A stretch of 64,000 nt of DNA from Agapetus fuscipes (GCA_951799405.1 OX637352.1:13836820-13900819), one strand, 5' to 3'; positions 33,619 through 48,600 are shown, counted from the first letter of the stretch. Notes: generated from the sequence alone by a model not told the origin. Program-made: numbers and translations.

Positions 33619-36600
33619 CTATCGTTTTCTGCGGCTGTGTTTGCCGTGCTTGTTGGTGGGAGGAGGTTCTGGTATCGCCGTCTGTCCTCCACGAAGCTCC
33701 TCGTAGTCTTGCCGCTTCTCTATGGCGCTAGAAGCTTCTACGAAGAAGGCCAGGTCGCGGACCTACACAAAGAAAATAAAATAGATAAGTACTTATTGTC
33801 TTACTGGATGAAATAAACAAGATTATAAATTTTGTATGGTTTGTTTATTAACACAGAAAAATCATATTAATTGATTTCTAATAGACTTGTTTTATTTTTA
33901 CACTATTATAATATATATTATATTTTTTATATTTAAAAAAACCCTTATTCGTAAAAATAAAAAAGGTCCTGAATCGACACATGTGACCTCCACCGGATAA
34001 CGCAGGCAAGAAGTTACAGTACATGCTTTTTTTTTAAAAAGATTTTGAAGACTGTTGAACCAGGGTCAAAGTTATGGTCAAATGACCCAGGTGGGGATCG
34101 AACCAACGTTATTCTATTCCAAATGCGCTAGAAAGATCAGCCCACTTGGCCCCCTCGGCCATAACACCGACAAATTATTATTTTATTTTAATTAATAAAT
34201 ACGAACATATTTGATCTATCGATCATCTTCAGGTTAGAATAAACATTTAAAATGACATAGAGGTATAAGAGTCAGATTGGTAAAATTGACAATTAAATAA
34301 AATATTTTATTTTCTTGGGAAAATCTTGGTGAATCCTGGATTGGCCAAGGCTTCCCAGGGCTGTCAAGCTCATGATGAAGTTTTTCATAAAAGTAGGCAT
34401 CACGGTCACCTGCTCCCTGAGCTCTGCCACCTGTGTCTCCCCGCTGGCCGCCCTCTTCTCCAGCTCCTCGCGGGCCCTGGCCGCAGCTGCTGACAGCATC
34501 CTCTCCTCAGCCAGCTCCGACTGTATACAATAGGTCATTAAAGTAGTCATGATGGTCACCTGCTCCCTGAGCTCTGCCACCTGTGTCTCCCCGCTGGCCG
34601 CCCTCTTCTCCAGCTCCTCGCGGGCCCGCGCTGCAGCTGCTGACAGCATCCTCTCCTCAGCCAGCTCCGACTGCAGGGTAGACAACCTGGGGAGGCACAA
34701 ATCAATGAACTTTTACAGTACAGATGGTCAGTCTTTTACCAACTTATTAGTCAAGGAAAAAAATACATTATAATACATGAAAAATAGATAAGGTGAAGAA
34801 TTTTACAAGTTTCTTAATTTTTTTAATTTTAAAAGTATTGTAATTGTAAAAGTTAAAATACTCTTCAGTAAATAGAAAAATTGACAGCAGATGAACTTGG
34901 ATCGCTATATATAGCAATAGGAGCAACAAGCACTTGTAGAAGAAACATCCGGACGCTTCAGCTCCCACAGACAACAGCAAGCAACTCCCCAGCATCATCA
35001 GCCGGCCGTGTAAGCCTAAAACTCTTATTAGTAAAGTGTTGTGTTAGCTTACTTGGCAGAGAGTCCTCCCATCTTTTTGCTGAGCAGGTTCCTGGCCTTC
35101 TCCGCCTCCTGCAGCTTTTCCTTCAGGGCCTCAGCCGCAGCTATGGCAATAGGAATGAGCAGTGAAGTGTTGTGTTAGCTTACTTGGCAGAGAGTCCTCC
35201 CATCTTCTTGCTGAGCAGGTTCCTGGCCTTCTCCGCCTCCTGCAGCTTTTCCTTCAGGGCCTCGGCATCAGCTACGGCAGCCGCCTTTTCCCTACAAAAC
35301 AACAATAAGTTAATTGTTAGGTTTAAGCTAGAATTACAGTCTTTTGAGATATTTACAAATATACTTGCTACCCAGTTTTTCTTTTAAATAGATATGTGAG
35401 GAGGAATGAAATTCACCAATTTATTTTGCCTGGCCAGAAACAGGTATTAACATTGTCAATAAATAATTCATTATTGAATATTTTAATGCCAGCTGTTGAA
35501 CCAGGGTTAAAGTTATAGTTGATAGGACACGACGCAAGCGGGGTTCGAACTTGCGATTTCAATAACGCAAATCTAAGTGCCCACGCCTTATCCCCTCGAC
35601 CATACAAGCAACAGTTAGGTAATGCTCATCCTCATTCGTCATGCAGAGAGGGTGTCTCCTGAAAACGTTGGCTACGTCGCCAAGGATACATCAAGATGCT
35701 CTCCCATAACGGTTTGTCTAATATCTGAAAAGTTGGATTACCTAACTGTGTAATAATTATATTTGTATACAATAAGTTAGACTACTAGGATTGGTAAATG
35801 TGACTTTACACGGCCAGGTTGCTAGGGCAAAGGATAAGTGATATTTTGTTATTGGTGGCCAGCAGATGCGCACACTCTAGCTGGATGGAGTCCACCTTCT
35901 CCTGCTTAGATTATAGCTTGTGGAGTACCTGGCCAGCACCTCCTCGTAGTGCCTGCGCTGAGCATCCAGCTGCGTGGCCAGCAGATGCGCACACTCCAGC
36001 TGGATGGAGTCCACCTTCTCCTGCTTAGATTATAGCTTGTGGAGTACCTGGCCAGCACCTCCTCGTAGTGCCTGCGCTGAGCATCCAGCTGCGTGGCCAG
36101 CAGATGCGCACACTCCAGCTGGATGGAGTCCACCTTCTCCTGCTTAGATTATAGCTTGTGGAGTACCTGGCCAGCACCTCCTCGTAGTGCCTGCATGAGC
36201 ATCCAGCTGCGTGGCCAGCAGATGCGCACACTCCAGCTGGATGGAGTCCACCTTCTCCTGCTTAGATTATAGCTTGTGGAGTACCTGGCCAGCACCTCCT
36301 CGTAGTGCCTGCATGAGCATCCAGCTGCGTGGCCAGCAGATGCGCACACTCCAGCTGGATGGAGTCCACCTTCTCCTGCTTAGATTATAGCTTGTGGAGT
36401 ACCTGGCCAGCACCTCCTCGTAGTGCCTGCATGAGCATCCAGCTGCGTGGCCAGCAGATGCGCACACTCCAGCTGGATGGAGTCCACCTTCTCCTGCTTA
36501 GATTATAGCTTGTGGAGTACCTGGCCAGCACCTCCTCGTAGTGCCTGCATGAGCATCCAGCTGCGTGGCCAGCAGATGCGCACACTCCAGCTGGATGGAG

Positions 36601-39600
36601 TCCACCTTCTCCTGCTTAGATTATAGCTTGTGGAGTACCTGGCCAGCACCTCCTCGTAGTGCCTGCATGAGCATCCAGCTGCGTGGCCAGCAGATGCGCA
36701 CACTCCAGCTGGATGGAGTCCACCTTCTCCTGCTTAGATTATAGCTTGTGGAGTACCTGGCCAGCACCTCCTCGTAGTGCCTGCATGAGCATCCAGCTGC
36801 GTGGCCAGCAGATGCGCACACTCCAGCTGGATGGAGTCCACCTTCTCCTGCTTAGATTATAGCTTGTGGAGTACCTGGCCAGCACCTCCTCGTAGTGCCT
36901 GCATGAGCATCCAGCTGCGTGGCCAGCAGATGCGCACACTCCAGCTGGATGGAGTCCACCTTCTCCTGCTTAGATTATAGCTTGTGGAGTACCTGGCCAG
37001 CACCTCCTCGTAGTGCCTGCATGAGCATCCAGCTGCGTGGCCAGCAGATGCGCACACTCCAGCTGGATGGAGTCCACCTTCTCCTGCTTAGATTATAGCT
37101 TGTGGAGTACCTGGCCAGCACCTCCTCGTAGTGCCTGCATGAGCATCCAGCTGCGTGGCCAGCAGATGCGCACACTCCAGCTGGATGGAGTCCACCTTCT
37201 CCTGCTTAGATTATAGCTTGTGGAGTACCTGGCCAGCACCTCCTCGTAGTGCCTGCATGAGCATCCAGCTGCGTGGCCAGCAGATGCGCACACTCCAGCT
37301 GGATGGAGTCCACCTTCTCCTGCTTAGATTATAGCTTGTGGAGTACCTGGCCAGCACCTCCTCGTAGTGCCTGCGCTGAGCATCCAGCTGCGTGGCCAGC
37401 AGATGAGCACACTCCAGCTGGATGGAGTCCACCTTCTCCTGCTTAGATTATAGCTTGTGGAGTACCTGGCCAGCACCTCCTCGTAGTGCCTGCGCTGAGC
37501 ATCCAGCTGCGTGGCCAGCAGATGAGCACACTCCAGCTGGATGGAGTCCACCTTCTCCTGCTTAGATTATAGCTTGTGGAGTACCTGGCCAGCACCTCCT
37601 CGTAGTGCCTGCGCTGAGCATCCAGCTGCGTGGCCAGCAGATGAGCACACTCCAGCTGGATGGAGTCCACCTTCTCCTGCTTAGATTATAGCTTGTGGAG
37701 TACCTGGCCAGCACCTCCTCGTAGTGCCTGCGCTGAGCATCCAGCTGCGTGGCCAGCAGATGAGCACACTCCAGCTGGATGGAGTCCACCTTCTCCTGCT
37801 GAGCGGGGGCGCAGCAGGTCTCGGGGTCAGCGGGGCCCCCGGCCGCGACCAGCTTACCGTCAGTCTTGTTCTGCAGGAGGCGGTGCACAAAGTTGTCACC
37901 TGGAAGCATTCATCAACCATGTGTAGTGGACTGCATTTTTATGGAATGAGGTTTGGACGTGAATTGACATAAACAATATTGTGTGATTTATTTGGTGAGC
38001 GCTGTTTTTGCGTGAATCACACCTCAAGAGTCCTCTGCAAGCTAGCTCGTCGCTATAGAAAGCGCTAATTCTCAAGCAAGACCCAGTTGCTGTAAGGCTC
38101 CACTCGGATGTTAAAGAATGCGGCAAATAGACAATGTTTGATAATAATATGTTGGAGGCATTATATATGTGAATGAATGTGTTTAATTTAGAATGAGGAA
38201 AGAGCTCGACCACGTATGTGTTTACATTTTCATACAAACTTTACGACTTTTAGTTTTTCTCCATATGTTAAATATACATTAAATTTACGTTAAAATTACG
38301 CCAGGTATATCGCTTGATACATCAATACTGTTTTGTTCGTCTATGATTAATAATAAAAGATCATGGCCCCACACAGATGGCAGTAGCATGAATTTTGACG
38401 TTGAGAAATTCAAAAAGACAAATAACGATAAATATCTTTAATTTACTCAACAATATTCATTATTTTCATTTCTGAGGGTGCGCCCTTTTTGCTTAGCTTT
38501 TTAGCTTGTAAGATAATCACGCTACTGAGTACACAGGTTCTTGCCTCACCCTCACTGAGAGCTTGCATATATGGCAAGTGTAAAATGTGATAATATTGTT
38601 GAGTCTTTAGGCTTCAAAAAGTCTTTAAATAAAAAAAAACTGGTCTTCTTTCATGGATATTTATTTTACACTTAGATTTATGTAACAATTTATATTTATT
38701 TTTAACAATTCACATTTATGGTTTAGCACTTTACATTATTTCCCAGTTGGTCCTCACTTACAATGTCTTTCTTGTTCAAAAGCAGAGCGTCGTAACAAGG
38801 CTGACTCTTACTAGGTCTAAAAGACAGTAGTTACTAGAAGCCAATTTTGCTGGAACCTTCCAGAACATAAAGCTTCCAGTAGGTAAATAATTGAATGTCT
38901 CTTTTCTAAATACTTATAATAATTACTCCACCTCTCATCGGCTATAACTAATACACCTACCTACATAACATTTATATGCATTTATTATTTACATGACAAT
39001 ATTATGATACGCACCTACGTAATCCCAGACTCTATTTGTTCCTAGTTGCAGAGCGTACGTGTGATTTGACGCTCGGAAATGTTGCGCTGCGTGACCAGCT
39101 TGATATCTGAAATAAGAAAATTAAATATTAAACATTTAATAACAAGAAAACAAAGGTAAAAGTGTACATTTGAGTGAACCATTATTTTGAATTCCAAAAT
39201 TTTAAATTGGTCACCATCATATTGTAAAGGCAGTGCCTTGTTGGGCCAGTCATCTGTCTCTATGGGTTGCCATCTTCTTGAGCTGGGAATAGGAGGAGAC
39301 ATCCATGAGCCGCTTCCAATCCTAGAAGTATGAAGTTCTTGGACGACCTTTTGTCTGTCTTCCCAAGATTTTTCTTGTAAAGTTTTTTTTCATTCCTTGT
39401 ACCGGCTTTGTAATCTTTGACTTTTCCATCATAAAAGTCCAGTCAATAAAAGTCAGCAGACAACAGCTCTGCCCTGCTAATTGCACTTTCAGTAGTTGAC
39501 ACTTATGAGATTTTCACTTTTTTGCAAAAATGACATCTCCTGGGCTTAATTTTAATATAAAAAAATAATTTCCAAGTTTTTGTTTTATTATAATTATGTC

Positions 39601-42600
39601 GCACGTTTAATAATAAAGAGCAATAACTCAAAAAACAAGAATGTTGGGAAATCACGTTTAAAGTTCAGACACCCAGTACAACTTGTATGGGATGAAAAAG
39701 GCGGCCGATGTTTTATCTCGGTCATATTCGTCCAAATAGAACGGCTTTCGCATTCTACCTATTCTTCTCGCATTGTTCTTGCGTTTTATTACAAAATCTC
39801 GATTTTCCCAATTTTCGAGTTATTTCTCTTTATTATTAAGCGTGCGATGTGTTTTATTTAAGGAAAAAGGCAGTACTTACACAAAAAAGTATTGCTTTAG
39901 CTGAAAAGATCTGCAGCATTCGTTTATCTCCAAGCTGCTATTTTGCAAGTACTTAACTAACTAACTAAGCTACACATTTAGTGTAACTTTTTGCCGCGTT
40001 ATCCCCGAAGGGGTCACATGTGGCGAGTTGAACCTATTTATTTTTACAGGTAAGGGGGCCGGCCTTACGCCAACCACTTCAGTTGAAGTGGAGGTTTCCC
40101 AGCTCCCGAGAGTGTTGGTACTCATTTCTTGTGAAGGCTGAGTAAACCTTGTATTTTGTTTTGTGGTTTGAAATAAACACCAAAACGGGAAATTATTTCT
40201 GACACCCTCGGTGGGATTCGAACCCGAACTCACGGCATGGAATGCAAGCACTCTACCAACTGAGCTATCGACCGGACTATAATAATAAGGAGTAGACCAA
40301 TTGAGCCTGGAAAAGGTGGTTGAGATGACGAACACAAAGGGGTACAGAGCAGTGGAAAGACCCCAATTAAGGGTGGCTGGACAGAGTGGTAGAAAGCTAC
40401 CATGCGGTAGGAGTATGGGGCTGGATGGGGAAGGCGTTGGACAGGCAACGCTGGCTGCGATTGATCATAGAGGTCAAGACGCAACGCCGGTTATCATGCC
40501 ATTGATGATAATGAACAGTTGGATACTAGGGATATGTAGAAGACACAAGAGTGAGATGATGCTGTACCTTCCGCAGCCAATGTGTCCACAGATCAGGCAG
40601 ATCCACAGGGCTCCTCCTTCCACGGTGTCATCACTGCCTCCTGTAACATAGCACCATTGTGAGATATCCTTACTTCTATTAATGCACATGGTGACATAAA
40701 CCTAACGTAGCTCCAGCTACCACAGACCACGGCAACAGATCCCAGAAAACATCTCTCCAGCATCATCAGCCGGCCGTGTAAGCCTAAAACTCATATTCAA
40801 ACTTAACCTTATCTAACTTTCATAAATATAGATCTATAATCTAAGTTGCATAGATTTGGGTTTTTATATTGTAGGTCCTAAGTTTGCGCTTTCACATGCT
40901 GCATGTGTACATACAGAATAAAACAAACCTCATATAAAGATAAACTTTGCCCTGAAACTAGGATGGCATTTGCAAAAGTGAATTCAGTTTTTACATCATG
41001 GATGGTCAGCCTTATACCAATGCATTAGTCAAGATGGTGAAGAAAAACCTCTAATGGATTAGATCAGTGGTCGGGGGGGGAACCAGGGTAAATTACCCCA
41101 AATGGGGTAAAAATGTTTTTTTTTGGGGTAATAATTTTATTTTGTTTGTCTATTACATACTTACTTACTATTTTCATGTAACTTTTTTTTATATCGAAAG
41201 GAAAGGGGTAATATCGACTTACGCAAAAATATTTTGGGGTAATTTTAGGGTTTGATGGTTTACACAGTGAAAGCCCATTTCATAGAATTATTAAGTAATC
41301 AGATAAATTATTCTAACAATGTCTTTTAGTGTGAGTCAAAACATAGTTTAAATAAATTTTGATTGATTATAAATTGTATGAAAAGAATTGATAATGAAAC
41401 TTGCGACCATTGTAGTTGGAAGGCAGGGGACATCACCTAAGAGCCCTCTGCGAGCTTGGTTGTCGCTATAGAGAGCACCAGCATGATAGTGGTTAATATG
41501 TGGGGAAATCTGTACTTAATGATGAAAAAACACTACTACTACTACAAACACACTCAACTCACAAACAGTAAAACACACTTTTCTCTCACAAATAAGACTT
41601 TGTTAAAAAAAAACACAAGAATGTTAACAATTCTAACAGCAGTATTAAAGCTACTATGAGCGGCATAAAAATGAAAAAAAAAACTCAAGAGTATGTAGAC
41701 TTTTTGTTGGACAAGGTGGATAATATATAAGATGTGTACAGTTTGATTATACAACTGAAGAAGCGAGGTATTGCTTCTCCCCAAACTGCATAAAATCATA
41801 ATATGTGTTTAATTGTCGCCAAGAGTTTCATATAAATCTGGCTTTGGCATTGTGACTGTATCTGTTGTTATGTTGGTAACAGCAAATCGAGGGTGATCTG
41901 GCAATAAGTCCTATCTGATTTTTTGGTGTTTTTTATGTGTGATTTTGTCCTATGTTTTATTATAACAAAACTAGTCTGCTTGTGGGAATGCACTTAATAT
42001 GAATCTTAAATGATTTATATCCTTGCAGCTTAGATTAGATTAGATTAGTAACAATTTTCATATTTTGTCAAAATAAACAATAATCATTGTGAAAATAAAC
42101 ATTTATGTATTTTTTCTTTAAATCATGTGACTGAGACATTATTTATTAAGCACATTTTAGTCTCTCCTGTAAAGTTGGCACTTTGGAGATAGGACTTATT
42201 ACGATCACCCTGGATATGTGCTTGTCATATTTGTGTTTGTTGATCTGTATTTAATTGTCACCTTTTTCTGGCTTTGATGTTGTGCCTGTATCTGTTGTTA
42301 TTGCATTTTTGCACTACCAGCGCCCTGGGCGAGATTTCTCTTTCTGGGTGAGGCGCCCCCTATCCACTAGTCAAATCCATAGAAAAGAATACAAAGAGGT
42401 GCCTGCGGCGCCCTATTCTACCTGGCGCCCAATCGCCCCCTACCCTAGCGCCGGCCCTGACATTATGCAATGGCAGATGTGTTTGTTTTATGTTTGTATT
42501 TGTTAATATGAGTAAAATTGTCACCGTTGAGTTATAATAAAGAAGAGTAGAAACTAACCTACGGCATTGATACTACGGGGCACAGTTGTCCCCAGTCCTG

Positions 42601-45600
42601 TCAAATACAGTGTAGTCGTACAAAGCATGTTCTCACCTGTGAAATCCTATGTTTTCTTGCTTTCTCCATTTTGTGTTTCCATACACAAGAATTACACATA
42701 CTATCATGTTTTAAAATAATGTTTTTAATTACTGGAAAAAATTACTGATCAAAAGATTTATAACGCGGTCATACAATGTTTGTGCAAACAAGAGTTTTAA
42801 AGCTATCAACGTTATGGAAAGATTTATAACGCGGTCATACAATGTTTGTGCAAACAAGAGTTTTAAAGCTATCAACATTATGGAAAGATTTATAACGCGG
42901 TCATACAATGTTTGTGCAAACAAGAGTTTTAAAGCTATCAACGTTATGGAAAGATTTATTATTTCACTTGAGTTTTTTTGTTTACAACGAAATGACACTG
43001 TGAAGATCTTTGTTCTCTTTCTAACTAAGGACGATTTGTGGTTAAGTTGAAACGGATATAGTGTCTATTTTCGTTGAAATATTTTCTAGTCCACAATGAT
43101 TGTCACGATCAAGTGTTTTGATATAATTCTTTGATTATGTGTCTGTATCTGTTGTTACGTCTTGTTATGCAACAATGGATGTGTCTGTTAAGTGTGTGTC
43201 TATTGGTTGTCACACCCCTCAACTGGACTTACTGTATTCTGGCTGGGAGGGAGCTCGCGGGCTGTTACCTACATCATATGTAACAAAGTGCAATTGAATT
43301 TTTGTTTTCAAAAACAAACAGTCACAAAGTAATTGTCAAACATTACATGTATGGGAAGATTATGATTATGCCGACATGAATTATTTTCTTGCTCAAATTA
43401 ACTGGTCTTCCTTTTATTCACTTAACAATATAAATGAAGCTGTACTTCTTTTCAATGATTACCTGTCACATTCTATTCTCCAATTTGTTCCTAGAGGTGT
43501 CTATTCTCAGCCTAAATTTCCTAATTGGTTCAGTTTGAAGCTGAAACATTTAATATTGGAAAAGAAAAAAATGCATAAGATGTATAAGGAAAACTACTTT
43601 ACTATCAGAAGTTTACTCATCTAAGACAATTATCTAAAATGGAATCAAGGAGTAGCTATAAATCTTTTATTGAAGATACCGAGACTAACTTAAATTTATA
43701 CCCAAAAAATTTTTGGCATTTTGTTGCACAAAAACGTGCAGATAACGGTCTTCCCTCTAATATGACCTATAATGATACTCAAGCCACAAATGCTACTGCC
43801 ATTGCAGAATTGTTTGCTAAACACTTTTCTACAGTATATTCAGACACTGCATCTAATGTCCCGCTATTCAACTACACACATACTGTTGACTTAAATGAAT
43901 GCAATATATCACTAGTGGATGTTTTCAATGCATTGGGGGCTCTGTCTGATAATAGTGGCACTGGTCCCGATGGTTTTCCACAACTTTTGCTCAAGAAGTG
44001 CAAGTTTACCTTGTCAAAGCCATTGTGTCATTTATTTAACCTTTCTCTGTCTTCAGGTGTTTTTCCTGACTCTTGGAAAATATCTTACCTAAGACCTATT
44101 TTTAAATCTGGAATCAAGTCTGATATAAAGAACTACCGACCTATATCAAATTTATCCCATATCCCAAAAATCTTTGAGTCTATCATAACTACAAAAATCT
44201 CCCCTCTCTTCAAAAATTTATTGATTGATGAACAACATGGCTTCCGATCTTCTAGATCTACTATTACTAATTTGCTTTCCTACACTGACACTATTGTCAG
44301 GGCCCTTGAGAATAATACTCAGGTTGATGTTCTATACACTGACTTCTCTAAGGCCTTCGATAAGGTTAACCATCAACTCCTTGTAGCTAAACTAAGAGCT
44401 ATTGGTATAAGAGATCCCTTTCTAACCTTTCTCAAGTCTTACTTAACTGGAAGAAAACAAAGAGTGAGAATAAATGATTCTATTTCTGATAAAATTGACG
44501 TTACGTCTGGTGTACCTCAAGGAGCACATCTTGCTCCTCTTCTTTTCAATATATTTATTAATGACCTGAATGTTTTTTCTGACACTCAATTTTGGCTTTT
44601 TGCGGATGACAACAAAATGCTGAAATCCATTAACTCTTACAATGATTGCTCTCTGTTTCAATCAGATATTGATTCATTCAATGATTGGTGCAAGGCCAAC
44701 TGCATGGAGCTGAATATCGATAAATGTAAAATTATGTCCTTTTATAAAACAAAAAAACCTGTAAATTTTGTCTACAAACTAAATGGTGTTGACCTGGCAA
44801 CGGTCACACTTATTAAGGACCTTGGCTTAACATTGGATATCAAACTTTCCTTTCGCGAACACATTGATAATATTGTTAATAAGTCACTTAAGATTCTAGG
44901 TTTCATCCTTAGAATCACTTCTGATTTCAATAATGTACAAACTTTAAAAATCCTTTACTGTTCACTGGTTCGCCCACAACTTGAGTATGCCAGTGTTATC
45001 TGGTCTCCATTCTATGCTACCCACATTGACCGTCTTGAATCAGTACAGCATCGCTTTCTAAGACGAGTTGCTTGGAAACTGGGTCTAAGTAGAGATGAGT
45101 ATGACTATAAAGACATAGAGATCACCCTAGGCATTTCATCTTTAGTAACACGCCGACAACATGCTCAACTCATATGTATTTATAAAATCATTAATAGTAT
45201 TTTCGACTCACCTTATCTTTTACAATGTATCAAATTAAATGTTCCAACGCGAAGATTTAGAATAAATGAATTGCTCTCTCTCAACTTTCACACTTCAAAT
45301 TTAGGATACTATTCTCCTATTAACAGAATGTGTCGTCTTTTAAATTCTTCCTCTCATCTAGATTTATGCGGCATGAGCCTATCTGAATTCCGTAGAGCTT
45401 TGTTTTGCTGAGGAAAGTATAAGTATTTATATTTTGTCTATGCTATTATGAAATATTAATTCTTGTATTATATTATTTTCTTTGTCATTTTCTGTAATTA
45501 CTTTTTCATATAACTATGTAATTGGACTATTATGTCCGTAAGTAAAATAAATAAATAAAATAAAATAAAATAAAAAATAAAAGATCAGACTGTTGGACTA

Positions 45601-48600
45601 CAGTCTAGTGGTTAGTGTAGTCTAGACTCTAGACTATGGACTCTTGATTGTAAAGTTGCATGTGTGGTTCCCAATTCATCATTTAATTTTTGAAATATGC
45701 TCTTTGCTGAGTTGAACAATACATCTACCTTTACCAAAGACCTATCATTAAAGGTAATTATTCTATATTATTGTCAAATATTATTTTTGTGCTCCACTGG
45801 GAATCATGCCCTAGAAAAGAAGAGGTTTTCTGACTGTGCAAAGCAGTGTGAAGACCAAGAGAAAGAAAGGTGGAATGGTGGAGTTTGGGACAGATGGAGA
45901 GGACAGGCTAAGGATAGACATTATTGGTTAATCAAGGATGTTAAGTCTCCTTCGGGGTTGTCATGCTGATGAAAATGATGTTATTTGAGTGTTTACCTTG
46001 TTGTGCCACGCATTGCGAGCACTCACTGGCCGCGGGCGGGTCCGGAGACTGTGCGCAGCGGCAGACGGGACATGAGGCGTCCCTCCAGGCCCCTAGGCAG
46101 CCCGCGTGGAAGGCGTGGGCGCACTGCACTGTCAGCAGCCCCTCCACACTCTCATCCATGCGCTCTGCAACACACACCACACTCTCACTACAAGTAAATA
46201 ACAATGCCCGGCTACAGATGGGACATGAGGCGTCTTTTCTTGTGTTTGTCACATCTTTAGGGCGCTAATGAGACACTTAAAAAGTACACGGGGCATGTAG
46301 GCAGCTCCGTATCGTGTGGAGAAGGCGCCCTACGTACACATTCCAGGTGACGCACTCCCCCATTGTGGTGCACAGTGTTGGGCTCTAGGCTACTGTAGGC
46401 CCTGCCACCAAACTAATAGTGATGTCTTACCCAGGCACACGGGACACGTGGGCAGCTCCGTGGCGTGAGGAGGAGGAGCCCCACGCGCACATTCCACGCG
46501 CCGCACCCACGCAGCGTGGCACACGGCCCCGGGCTCCAGGCTGCTGTAGGCCGTGCCACCAAATGTCTCTCGGAACTCAAACGCGGCACCGCGACTTCGG
46601 AATCTAAGCACAACACAATAAACAATCATTATCATAAGCTTGGCAGCCCTGGGTTGTATGTTCAAACCCCTCTCTCCTGTATGTATGTGTCAAAAGGGCC
46701 TACAGCACATGGGCACTCATACAAAGCTATATATTTTCTCAAGTGGCAGAAGGCCTTTCTGTGTGGTTTTAAGCAATGGCACATCAACAAAAAAACAACC
46801 TCTTCGTCAGAGGCATGACAGCAATCATTTATGACTCTAAAAGTAGGTGATTCGATGTTACTGAAGCTAGTAGCATAACTTGGGTGGTACTCTTTGTAGC
46901 TTTGGTACTAGATCACCAGTTGAGTGAGGAATAATAAACTCATAATGTCAACGACTATACCATGTTAAAAGCACCGGTTCTCATCAGATCACCGAAGTTA
47001 AGCAACTAATTGGGCGCGGATACTACCTGGATGGGTGACCGCTCAGGTACACCGCGTGTCGTTGGCATCTTGGACCGGTCCGTAGTCCGTAGTGGAAACA
47101 CTTCGGACTCGTAAATGGAAGGTTGTGGATTCGGATCCCAGCGGAGCACAAAAAATATACCATTTATATTTCGAATGTGCTCTTCACTGAGTTGAAAAAT
47201 TCATAAACCTTTACCAAAGACCGGTCACTAAAAAGGTCCATCCAACCTTACGACAACTGGGTCTTGCTTGAGAATTGGCTCTTTCTACAACGACGACCAA
47301 GCTCGCAGAGGGCTCTTGAGGTGTGATACACACAAAAACAGCGCTCAACAATTAAATCATTCTTATATTATTATTATTATTAATAAGACGAAGTACAGGA
47401 TTATTGTGAATGCAGCTTGGTAAAATAAGGGCGAAATCATTTAAAGGCGGATAAATGTTGCAATGTTGCATTTGTAGTTGAAGCACAATGTAACTTATTG
47501 TAATAATAATGGCAAGTATCATATACTTACGTGAGCAGGGACATGTATCTGACAGAGAGAAAATTCCTCAGAGAATTAATTTTAAACTGAACCTCATAGT
47601 GTTCAACGCTCTTCAAGGAATGGCTCCGGAGTACTTGCAGAAACTAGTGCACCCTAAGGAAATTCGGGAGAGAGGACTGACGCTGCGTTCGGCAGAGAGG
47701 GGCTCCAAAACTTTGGTGAGCGAGCCAACCAGGAGACTAACCACTGTGTTCGGCAACCGAGTGTTTGCTGTTGCGGGTCCCTCTTCGTGGAACAAGCTGC
47801 CACCGGAAGTTTGAGGATCAAAAGCCAGGGAAAACCTAAAAACATCCCTCAAGACACACTACTTCGCAGCGATAGCACAGAAAGCGCCCTTGGAGTGACA
47901 ATCTTTTACGAAATGGCACTATATTAAATAATCATCATCAGAGTTGGGGGCCGCCTCAGGGAGGATGCGTGCATACTGGATGTCATGGTGGCAGGCCACA
48001 GTAGAGGCCAGCAGGTCATGGCAGTGATAGGTACTACTAACAAGTGTCATAAACTCACGTGAGCAGGGCCATGTATCTGTCAGAGTTGGGGGCCGCCTCC
48101 CGCAGGATGCGGACATGCTGGATGTCACGGTGACAGGCCGCGGTGAAGGCCAGCAGGTCACGGCAGCTGACGGCCGCGGGCACGGCCAGCAGGCACAGCG
48201 TGTGGGAGGGAGCCTCTGTGGAGGCGTCCGTCAACTCACTGCAAACAATATTAAAGTAAAACGAGATTCTGGACTTAAACTTTTAGACCTGGAAGCTGAT
48301 GTATTATCAGAGGTGAGCATTCACAAAGGCAAATCTAAAATCTATTTATAGTAATCTATGCTGCAAAGATATACTAACATTTTTAAATTCATGAGCCCAC
48401 TCTGGTGGAAATGAAAGAAGTATGTAAGGACAGAAAGAAATGGTGGTTGATCTGTAATGTTGGCGGCTAGGGTTTATTAAATTGGAATTTGTTTTCTGTT
48501 TTAGTTTTGATGTACATACATATTGTTATTTATTGATTTAAAAAAAAAATGTAATGTGTCGTGTATGTTCCTTGACTTATAGGTTGGTATGCGGCTGACC

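Noticed and set aside
36025..37300. A ladder of identical 66-75 codon frames across the BRAP array
   Set aside because: They are the same repeat unit read in a shifted frame, each crossing the splice donor. They are not separate genes.
35854..37703. CRISPR-like array
   Set aside because: The repeats are contiguous copies of exon plus intron with no unique spacers, in an animal gene. The 68-bp array at 58187 fails for the same reason.
40301..40651. 116-codon + strand frame overlapping BRAP exon 6
   Set aside because: It is antisense to a firmly identified exon and has no similarity of its own.
46947..47070. Functional 5S rRNA gene
   Set aside because: Strong 5S similarity, but with several changes, no T-run terminator at the end, and direct fusion to a SINE; the second copy has the same fusion.
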